DNA from: JADKIH01 sp031367345
GTDB taxonomy: Bacteria; Bacteroidota; Bacteroidia; AKYH767-A; 2013-40CM-41-45
Direction of reading: 5' to 3'
Length of the DNA: 25,774 nucleotides
Assembly: GCA_031367345.1 (NCBI GenBank)
Contig: JANLPR010000198.1
Coordinates: 1-25,774 of the forward strand
Shown here: positions 7,977 to 19,900 of the stretch, piece after piece
Numbering within the stretch: position 1 is the stretch's first letter
How the letters are laid out: each line of letters begins with the position of its first letter
Notes under the pieces: generated by a model
Told to the model about the DNA's origin: nothing
The model's database searches: none
The model's input: only the letters and a program-made list of their open reading frames with translations
Translations under genes and position numbers: made by a program

Positions 7977-10900
7977 ATGCTTACGTTTCTTGTTACATTA
8001 ATTTCAAACAACTCTTCTTTGTTTTGTCGAAGGCTTGCTGTCTTCAAGATTGAACTTATTGCGTTGTCCTTACTTTTTATTCTCTTCAGTTCAAACGCAA
8101 ATGCTGCCAACGGCGATTATAGAAGTATTGCGTCTACTAACTGGACCTTAAACACAACATGGCAAGCCGACTATGGTGCGGGCTTTGTTGCGGCAAATGC
8201 TGGCGACTACCCGGGCAAGAATGCCGGAACCGGTTTAGTTACAATTCAAAACAATACTATCGTAAGTTTAGATGCTTCCATTCCTAATCCTATTGCTTCA
8301 TTAACGATTTCGGGAACTTCTAACAATACCGGAATTAATTATAATGGCAGTGGCGCTTGGTCACTTACTGTTACAGGTGCTACAACTATTAATGGACCTA
8401 CAACGGCAAACATGAATAATTATATTTCTGTTTCTCTTGGTTCATTCTCAACTGCGAGCGTTTTTATGTTGAACTCAGGGATAGCAACTCAAGACTCATA
8501 CATTTCTATTGCATCCGGAACTTTTACTATTAGTGGTAATATCAACATGGCCGGTGCCAATACACTGAACTATGTTTTATTCCCTGCAGCAAGTACAGGC
8601 ACACTTTATATAGGCGGTACTTTTACAGGAACCGGCGGAATAACAAGTACTATTGGTGGTGGTGCCGTAGCTCCAACTGCAGGAACTATCAACTATAACA
8701 AAGCTGGAGCGCAATCGATCGGAAATTTTACCTATTTCAATTTAGCTACTTCAGGAAGTGGAATTAAAACATTACCTGCTGCAGCAATATCTATTAATGG
8801 CAGTTTAGATATCACTTCATCAACACTTGCATTCGACGCAGTAGCAGCACGTATAGTAACTGTTACCGGAAATTTCTCAGGTAACGGAACTATTGATATG
8901 AGCTCAGGTTCACAAACACATACATTAAATCTTAATGGTTCAACAAATACGATTGGAACATTGACTACTTCGGCAGCAGCTAGTACTGTTGCCTACAATT
9001 TAGCCGGTGCACAAACAGTATTTGCAAGTTCGAATTATAGCAATCTAACTTTTACAAGTGCAGGAACAAAAACATTACAAGGGAATTTAGTCGCTGCCGG
9101 AAATCTAAGCATCGGAGCCGGTTCTGTTTTCAATCTTGGAGTTGTTGCTACTACTATGAGCATTGGTGGTACTGCAACGTTTACCGGTAGTATGAATTTC
9201 GGAACAACAGCTAAGTCGGTTGTTATTTCAGGAAACACTACCACAGCCGCTACCGGAATTATTGATATGAGCGGAAACGCAAACAACACCCTAAGTTTAA
9301 GAGGAGCAAGTAATTCCTTTACCGCCGGTTTTACTTTCACTCCCGGAAACGGAAACCAAAACGTTATTTATGATGGCGATCTTGCTCAAACTATAATGCA
9401 ACTTACCTACAACAATTTATCGGTAGGTAATTTTAATGCTTCATCGGTTACCGCTAGAACTAAAACTTTAGGTGGTGCTATAACGGTAAATAAAAATCTT
9501 ACAATTGATGGTATAGCATCTACTCCAACAGTTACGTTACAATTGAGTTCATTCAATTTTACAGTAACCGGAACAACAACTATTAATGGATATGGAATTT
9601 TAGATGATAATAATGTAATTGGAGCAAATTTCTTTGTCGGTTTGTTTACTGTAATCGCAAATGGATCATGGACTACTTCGGTTGCAGGTAATTCATATAC
9701 ACTTAATGGTGGTTTAACTTTCAACGGATCAACTCTTACTCCAAACACTTCTACATTTACTTTTTCTGTAAACAATCAAAGTATCAGCGGAACAAGTGCT
9801 TTTACCCTTTACAAAATAGTTTGCGGAACTGTCGGCATAACGGTTACTAATAATGTTTCTAATGCCGTTACAGGACTTACTATTTCCAATCTATTATCCG
9901 GTGTAGGAAATTTTACAAATGCAAGTTTGTTAACCTTGACGAATACCGGCAATCCCTTTACTATTACCGGAACGCTTGATTTTGCTACTAACCCAAACAC
10001 TGTAAATTATGCTGCGCCAGGATTAGCACAAACTATTGCAGGTGTAGGTCCAAGTACAACTCTTAATTTTTATAATCTTACAATTAGCGGTGCTCGACTT
10101 ACAACCAATGTTACATTTTGGAATAGTGGAACAATAGGCGTTTCAAATGTGCTTTCACCGATCGCTACATTTTCAACAGGTAATTATGTGACAGCTTTAA
10201 ATACGATTAACTTCAACGGAATAAATCAAAATGTTCCGGCACTTATTTCTGCAGCGGCTATTGCTTATAACAATTTGACTGTTTCAGGAGGTGGAATAAA
10301 AACATTGACTTCCTCCATTTCGGTGGCAGGTATTATTAATTTCAATTCAGGAATACTTGAATTGGCAAACAATAATATAACTCTTACAAATAATGCAGCC
10401 GCAGCAATCACCGGCGCGTTTGATGCAACACACATGATCTCTACCGCTGGTATAGGTTATCTTATAAAAAATGGAGCAAGTTTACAAACTCTTAATCCAA
10501 TTGGCGCTGGAGGATTTTATTCTCCAATGACGCTTTCATCTATTGCTCCTAATACCGGAACTTATAGCATCAGAGCTATTCCTTCTGCTCTGAATCCAGT
10601 TTACATCAACAAGTATTGGGATCTCGTGACAAGTTTGGGTGGTAAAACAATTACGGCTACATTTCAATACGATCCGTCAGAATTAAATGGCGCTGCAAAT
10701 AACATTGTCTATTTACCAAATCCTCCGGGAACAACTGTTCAAAGTCCGCCAACAACCGGCGCTGCTTCTTACGGCGCAAATTCATTTACCATTACCGGCA
10801 ACAGTGCTTTTACGAGCGGTTATTGGTCGATGGGAGGAAATGGAACTTACTATTCTTATAAAACCGGCGACTGGAATACTGCATCAACATGGACTTCTGA

Positions 10901-13900
10901 CCCAAGTGGAACTTTGCAAATAGGTTCTACTATTCCCGGTTATAATGACAACGTGATTATTCTAACCGGACGTACCGTTTCATTTCCGGCAGATATTGCT
11001 ACAAAATGTTTGAACGTAACTATTAATAGTGGAGGAACACTGGATATGTCGTTATACAGTTTCACTTTTGGATTAACTTCATTATCCGGACAAGGTACTC
11101 TTCGACTTGCTAGTGCTAATTTCCCAACTACTGTTACCAATACTTTTGTGAATACGAATGGAGGAACAACAGAATATTACAACTCCGGAAACTTTACTCT
11201 GCCGATTACACAAGCGACATATAATAATTTAACCATAAATACGCCAACAGTTATTGCTACTCAATTGAGTAATTTGACTTTGAATGGAAATTTATATGTG
11301 AAGAGTGGAACGTTTCGAATCAATGATGATGTTTCTGTCACGAAATTAAATTTGACTGTGAATGGAAATGTAAATGTAGATAATGGAGCCGCTATTGCTG
11401 TAGGTAAAGGAATTACCAATCCTGCAATCGGAGCTGTTTCTATTGGTGGTGCTGCGCCGTTTATTAATTATTACTCTTACTTCCATACAGTAATTTTAAA
11501 TGGCGACTTAGTAAATAATGGAACAGTTCGATTTACAAATTTGACTTATCCAATTTACAACGCTTTTCCTCCAACTGTTGCCGGTCCAACAGCCGGAGCT
11601 GCGTCTGTTTATTTTCAATCGGCTACCAACAATGTTTTGACATGCAACGGAACAACCGATTTCTACAATCTTATTCTTGATAAAGGAACAGATCAAACTT
11701 ACTCCTTAACAGTAAATGCATCAAACTTTACATATTTCAGATTGTTCGGAGCTAATACTCTTACTACCGAAGCAGCGGTTACTGCCAATCCGAATCTCAG
11801 AAAATCACTTTGGATCAGAACAGGAACATTGATCTTACAGGGACAAACATCAATCCCTTCGTTAACAGAAGGAAATATTTCCGGGCCTCCAAATTCAGAT
11901 TATTATATTCCTGCTAATGGTGCGTTAGTACTTGATGGCCCCGAAACATTTGTTCTTTCTACTGCCGATGATTATCGCGAAGTAAATGTTGCCTATGGAA
12001 CATCAGCCCCTAGCAATGCCGCTATCGGAATAATTCAAGGCGGTTATAGTTCGGTTGATCTTTTTGGAAAACTTCAAATGAACGACGGTTATTTTTCAAC
12101 GAGAGAATCGGGCGGATTAATTACTTCAAACATATCATCCGGATCATTGATTATTAATGGAGGTGTGATAGATGCCAAACAATTTTTATCGGCAACAGGT
12201 TCTGCTTCCTACACTCAATCGGGCGGAGTATTTATTCTTCGCGGACGTTTTCAAAGAACACCAATAGCTTATACATTAATAAGCGACCTTACCGATACTA
12301 CTACTGCTTCATTAAATACCAGCAGAGTGTTAAATGGAGTGACAGCAGGTTACGGAAGTTTCAATTTAGATCAGCCGACGAACTTATTTACAATGACAGG
12401 CGGTACAATCAGAATATACGATGTGTGTGACTTAGCTACGGGCAAAGCATTTGATGTAAAATCGTCTGCTTCCAACATTAGCGTAACTGATGGAACTCTT
12501 GAAATTGTTCCAACGTCAGGTACCGTTTTAGCAAACTCAACTAATTATTTTATTGCAACTAATGCTTCACTTGGCAATCTATTAATTAATCGTACGGGCG
12601 GAACCGCTGTTGTTCAATTGACCACAGCATATCCACTTACTGTATTAAAGAATCTAACGTTGCAATCGGGCGACTTCAATGCAAACTCACAAAACGTTTC
12701 CATTGGTGGAAATTATTTTATTGCAAGTGGAACAACATACACAACAGGGACAAACACAACCACCTTTAATGGTGCGGGTTTGCAGACTTTTAAAGTTGAT
12801 TTAGTAAGTGCATTAACATTGAACAATCTAACAATTACTAAATCGTCAGGAGATATTTTGGCAATGGCTGGAAGCCAGACCACAATAAATGTTTCAGGTA
12901 ATTTTAATTTGACTACCGGAACGTTGAATGACAATGGAGATGTGATTTCGATTGCGGGAAATGTTTTTAACTCAGGCGTTCATACCGGTACAGGAAAAAT
13001 ATCGTTGTCGACAGCTGCCACTACTCAAACAATTGATGGTGGAGGTACATTTCAAAACCTTGAATTGAATAATATTAATGCTGCTGTAGCTCCTGTTTCT
13101 TTGTTAGCTAATACAACAGTGAATGGTGTACTTAGACTTCTTTCAAATAAAATATTCAACATTACCTCGTACAATTTAAATTTTACTGCTGCTGCTTCGA
13201 TAGTTGCAAACTCAGGATTTTCTAACACTTGTTACATTCATACAAACGGACAGTCGGGTGATGGAGGTATAACTAAAGCATATACAGCTAACACACCATT
13301 GATTTTTCCGGTAGGTTGTTTTTCAACTAACCGTCCGGCAACTTACGCTTATACCCCTGCAACAATTGGATTTAGTTCTAGTCCTACATCGTACGGAACA
13401 ATTACAGTAGTGCCTGTTGGCTATGAATATCCGGCAACGACAGTAAAAAATCAAAGCTTAACTTTTTTCTGGAGAATTAAATCTTCCGGAGTTACAGGTT
13501 ATGCTGGTAAAATTACTCATTCATTTATTTATGCAGCTGCCGATGTAAATGGTACAGTTGCAAATTACATTCCAAGTTTATACGATATAGCTACCAACAT
13601 GTGGAACAATGGTGCAATAGCTAATATTAATACGGGCACAAAAACTATTACCGACTGGTCAACTCCTGCAAATAGTCCAACTTTTTTAGATGACGATTAT
13701 ACAGCAGGCGATAATACAACAGCAGGAGGTGCATTCGGAACGCCAAAAACTTTTTACAGTATTGCAGGAACATCAGGAGCATATGCTACATGGAGCACAA
13801 ACACAACATGGTCATATACTTCAGGAGGTGCGGCAGTTCCGGCAGGAGCAGTTGCAGGAGTAAATTATCCCGGGCCAAGCAGTATCGTTGTAATTGAAAA

Positions 13901-16900
13901 TAATCATTTCGTTATTCTTACAGCTACAGGCAACTGTGCGAAGTTGACTATTAAAACAGGTTGTGCTTTAGATGTGCAAACCTTTACTCTTAGTAATTTC
14001 AGCATCGTACTTTCGGATCCAAGTGGTAACGGAACTATCCGTGTAGCTGCATTGAATCCAAGCGGATCTACTTATACTTTTCCTCTAGGAGATTTCAGTA
14101 GCTTCGATATTGGTTTAGGTACAACTGAATTGTATTCTACAAATGCAACTGCAGGAACAACCTATTGGTTGCCTCAAACAAAAACAACTTATGGTAACTT
14201 AATCTTATCGCCTCTTGGTGGATCGAATATTATTTTTGGAAATTTAAGTATAACCATTTACGGAACATTAACAGCACAAGGCCAAAATGCTGACTCATGG
14301 TTTTTACCAACATGGAACACAGCTTATCCTACAGCACCTACAGCTGTTATTGCAAAAACAATTCAGGTAAATGGTGACATGGATATTAAAGGTGGTGGAT
14401 TTGGTTTCTACATGGGAGCGGCCTACCCTCTTCAAAATATTATTGTAAATGGAAATGTAATTGTTGAAAATTCAAATGGCGCAATTGAAGACTGGGGAGC
14501 TGGATTGGGAAGCAAAGCATTGTCTATTGGCGGAAGTTTAATTAATAATACTAACGGCATAATAAACGCTCCGGCAAGTACAGTGAGCCGTTGTTTTTTT
14601 ACCAATATACCTCTCACATTTTTCGGATCAACGAATGCATCCATCTCAAATACTATTAATGCACCTTCTACTACTTTTGGTCAGGTTGTAATTAACAAAG
14701 GAAGCTCACAAGCAACGACACTTACATGTGACATTGGTGGAACATTAACAACACTTACCAACAACTGGCTGACACTTCAGAACGGGACATTTATTTATAA
14801 ACGTACTAACCCGGCAGTGGGACAAAACTTTACAATTTCTACAGGAGCATTTACAATTCCTTCTTCTGCAGGATTAACTGTAGATATGCCAAGCAATACA
14901 AATAATGTAAACGTATTAATTGGTAATGCAACATTGGATGCCAGTGATCTATTCTTGAATGGATCTTTGAATGTGAAAAACGGAAACGTTTATATCGGCC
15001 CAATCTCAGGTGTTGCTCTTTCAAATAACGATATCGAATATTCAGGAACTTATGCTTCGATGCAGGTTTCAGGAGGTAGTTTGATTGTTAATGGACAAAT
15101 TAGAAGACCTACTACATCAATTAATGGATCGCTTTCGTTCAATCAAACGGGAGGAGCTATTACGATTAATGGATTAAGTTCAGCCGGAGGAGCGGCGACT
15201 GCTGTATCTCGGGCAAAGCTTGAAATTGTAAACGCGGGAAGTATATTTAATATGTCGGGAACTTCAACTCTTACAATCGTTCGAGGTGGAGGAACAACAT
15301 TTGGCGACGTTTATCTGAGACCATCGACTTCTACCATTACAGGCGGAACTATTTTATTCAATAACACAATTCCAAATGCAACACAAAACTTTTCTCTCGA
15401 TGCAAATATTTCACTGAATAACTTAACGGTGACCGGTGCAGGTGCAGCAAAGAATGCAACGCTTGGTTTATCTGTAAATCCGCTTATCCTAAAAGGAAAT
15501 TTAACTTTTACGAATGCAAACAGTATTTTAAATTCGAATAATCTGAACGTTACAATAGCAGGCAATCTAACGAATAACGGTACAGCCGGATCTTATCTAT
15601 ACGGAACAAATTTAACTACTGTGAATGGCGTGAATCAACTTTTCAATGGAACATCTGTAACAAATTTTTACGACCTAAACGTGAATTGCTCAGGCTCGTT
15701 AAGTGTCAACAGTGCATTTACTGTTAACAGAAATCTGACAATCTCTAGAGGAACGATTATACTTTATCCCGCAGCAACCGATTATAAAATTACACTACTT
15801 GGAAATCTAATAAACAATGGCTCTTACATCGACAACAACACATCGAACGGAGGAATATTGTTAGCCGGTGCAACGCAACAACAGGTTTCGGGAACGGGAG
15901 CATTTGGAAGATTAGACTTAAATAATTCTGCAGGTGCAATTACACTCAATGATATTACACTTCAAAATGATTTGGTACTTACCAATGGAATCTTCACTAT
16001 CAGTTCAAACTTACTTACGCTAAGTCAAACCAGTAATATTGGTGGGGCACCCTTCGGAGTCACGAAGATGATCAAGACCGATGGAGTTTCAAGTAGTTCA
16101 GGATTGAGTAAATTCTTTAATACCGGAGGATCAACTTTTACATTTCCTGTTGGAATAACAGGCAAATACACTCCTGCTGTATTTACTATTTCTGCAAATA
16201 CATCACTCGGATATTACATCAACTTAACACCAGTTAATCAGTATGCACCATCTGTATTAGATCCAAATAATGTTTTGAAATATTATTGGAGAATGCAAAG
16301 CTCTGGTCTAGCTGGTTTTTCAGGAAACATTGTGTTGAATTATAATTCACTAGATGTTGTTGGAGGACCGGAAAGTAATTATGTTTCTGCTTGGTTGGAA
16401 AATCCGGGAACAGTTTGGGTAAAATCTGCTACTGGAGCCGCAACGGACAATGTCGATGAATCATTGCATACTATCAACTTTAATTTTTCAGGCAGCTCAA
16501 ATATTTCAGGATATTATACATGTGGTAATGACATTGCCATACCTAATAATATGCCTACCTATGTTTCAAATGCAAATGGTAATTGGTCTGATAATACAAA
16601 GTGGACAAACATTGCAAATGGCTTGCAAGATTGCCCTGTCGGTGGTCCGAATGGCTTTAAAGTAATCATCAATTCAACAATTACAACAGATGTAAATCAA
16701 TGTTCTGCTTATCAAACAACAATTACGGGAAACGGAATATTAAAAGTTGTTTCTCCTACTTACGGTCACAATCTTGGCAATGTCGAAATTGATCAAGTTA
16801 CTTATCCGAATATTATTTCTACTACTACTCCAACTCTTTATCTTGAAAGCGGAAACTTACCTGCAGGAACCTACACTTCATTTATTGATTGTGCAGGAAA

Positions 16901-19900
16901 AGGAACGTTAGAATACGGCGGCACAGGAACCTATTCAATTTTCCTTCCAGGATTTACAAACATTCCATATTTATATTTATCAGGAACCGGAACGAGAATA
17001 CTTCCCAATACTGATCTCACAATTTGCCAACGATTAAAAATTGATGGCCCAACACTCGATAATAGTTCTAACAATAAAAAACTTTCCATTCTCGGTACAA
17101 TGGAACGTTATACAACAGGCGCTTTCAATTCGGGAACAGGTGCTAATGCAATTGTATCTTTTGCCGGTTCGTCTGTACAAACAATTGGTGGAACGCTAGG
17201 TAATTTCACCGGCAGCAATGGATTCAATCATTTTGAAATTAATAATTCTGCAGGAATGGCAATTGGTACAGGCGGAAATATTGAGATCAAAGGTAATTTA
17301 CTTTTGACAAATGGAATTATTACAACCAGTACAACTAATATTTTAAATATAGTAAACACTTCCACAACTGCAGTTGTACCAAATGGTGGATCATCTACAT
17401 CATATATAGATGGGCCGTTAACAAAACAATTTTTAAATGGTAACTCATTCTTATTCCCAATCGGTAAAATGTCGGTAGGTCTTGGCCACAAATGCACGAT
17501 CACTTCAACATCTGCTGCTAGTTCGCCTTGGACCGCTGAATATTTTAATCCGAACCCAAGCGGTGGGGCTTCGAACCTGAATAATCCGCTTGTAGTTGAA
17601 AACGTAAAAGAATATTGGAGTATTAATACTTCAGGCGCAAGAACAGCAAAAGTGAAACTTGGCTGGGATTTCCAAAGTGATCTTAATGGAACCATGACGA
17701 TGAGTGGTTATACTGATCTCCGTATAGCACAAAAAACAGGAACACGTTGGGATGCTTTGGTATCGACACCAACAGGAGTAAATAATCTTGGAGATGTTGT
17801 TTCAAGTAACAATATCAATCTTACTTCTACACCTATTGATTTTACAATTGGAAGTATCTCTTCTACAAAACCAATAGCAACATTTTCTCCTGCCGGTGTT
17901 GTATGTGGAAATTCAGGCATACCTCTTACTTTTACTTCGAACATTGTTATTACTCTTCCATATACATTGTATTATACTGTTGATGCTGGAGCTACTCAAT
18001 CAGTCGTTGTAAATTCATTGCCATTCACATTGCCTACCACAGCACTTGGTGGCAACTATTTACTTACCGGATATATGTACAATGGAAGTAGTACTGCAGG
18101 TGCGGTAGATCCAACTATAATAAATGTATTTGCATCTCCTAACACTTCCAATGCCGGACCGGATCAGTCGCTTTGCGGTGTTACTAGTGTTTTGCTTAAT
18201 GCAAATTCGGCTGTTGCTCCGTCTACAGGATTGTGGTCTATTGTTTCAGGAACAGGTGGAACAATAATGTCGAATAGCAATCCAAACTCTAACTTCCTCG
18301 GCCTCCTTGGCAAATCATACGTATTGAAATGGACGATCAGTAATGGTTCGTGTATTTCCAGCAGCGTTGTTTCAATTGCATTTTCATATTCGCCTGCACA
18401 ACCTCTCGCCTTTAGTACTGCGCAAACAACAGTTTGTCAATCTACTTCCGGAGTAACTTACACTGTTCCGGCAGTTAGTGGTTCTACTTCTTATGCTTGG
18501 TCATATTCAGGTTCAGGCGCAACTATTACAGGTAATACAAACTCTGTTACTATCAATTACAATTCAACTGCTACAAGTGGCACACTAAGTGTTTCTGCAA
18601 TCAATGCTTGTGGTACAGGTGCTGCAAGAAATATCGCAATTACTGTTACGCCTACTCCTATTGCTACGTTCAGCTATACCGCAAATCCATATTGTCAATC
18701 GGGCGCCAATCCTTTACCTACTTTTAGCGGTGGTGGAGTTGCCGGAGTGTTCTCTTCTACTGCAGGACTTGTATTCGTAAGTACATCTACCGGAGCCATA
18801 AATCTTACTACTAGTACGCCGGGTACTTATACTGTTACAAATACCATTGCTTCGGCAGGTGGTTGTGGAGTTGTATCTGCAACAAGCACTATAACAATTT
18901 ATGCACTGTCAACATGGACGGCCGCCAACAATAGTTCAGATTGGTTTGATGTTGCAAATTGGGGATGTGGTATTCCGTCATCAACTGTTGATGCAATTAT
19001 TCCTGCCGGAAAACCATTCTACCCAATAATAAATGCACCCGGTGCAGTTTGTAAAAATGTTTTGATCTACTCCGGTGGATCGTTAACAATTGCAACAACA
19101 GATACGCTTCGCGTTTATGGAAACTGGACGAATAATAATACGTTCAATGTAAATTCAGGAACGGTTATTTTCGATGGCCTTTCTACTATAAGTGGAACCG
19201 GAATAAATACATTCAACAATTTCGTTATATCACCAATCGGTGTAGTTACTTCCTCATCAGGAAATATAAATGTTACCCGCAATTGGTCAAATTCAGGAAC
19301 GTTCAATAGCAATAATGGCACTGTAACTTTCTCAGGAGGAAATCAGCAGACTATTTCTACTTCAACTACTCAAAACTTCAGCACATTGGTCATTCAAAAA
19401 TCTGCCAATGATGTTACTCTTAATAATAATGTTACTGTACAAGCAGCTTTAACATTGACAAGTAGAAATATTATTTTGGGAAGTAATAATTTAACACTCG
19501 GTACTTCTAGTTCAAATGCAATTATTAGTCCTGCCACAAACACAAATGCGAGTTACATTGTGGCAGACAATACCGGATTAGTGAAACAATTTGTAAATAG
19601 TGTAGGTGCAGGTGCCACTAAAAATGTCAACTTGTACAGTTTCCCTATTGGCGATTCCATAAACTTTACGCCTTGCGCTATTCACTTAAAATTTGCAACA
19701 ACATTAAACTCCGGTGCATTTATTACTGCTAACGTTACTGATGCGCGCATTCCCGGCACTTGGACAACAGGCTTTCCAAAATACTTAAGCAGATACTGGA
19801 CAATCGAACCGTGTAGTACAGCATTGCTCGACAACTTTATGTATGAATCGTATGTTTACTATATTCCTACACCTGATGCCTCTGGTGGCGATATGGTAGG

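Noticed and set aside
9035..9775. Minus-strand frames of 101 and 122 codons within the giant gene
   Set aside because: Same reason: antisense shadows of repeat-rich coding sequence with similar Val/Pro/Thr-rich composition and no recognisable domain.
17228..17695. Minus-strand 155-codon frame within the giant gene
   Set aside because: It lies fully antisense to a strongly supported gene. The Pro/Val/Leu-rich product is the mirror of a Thr/Asn/Gly-rich coding strand.
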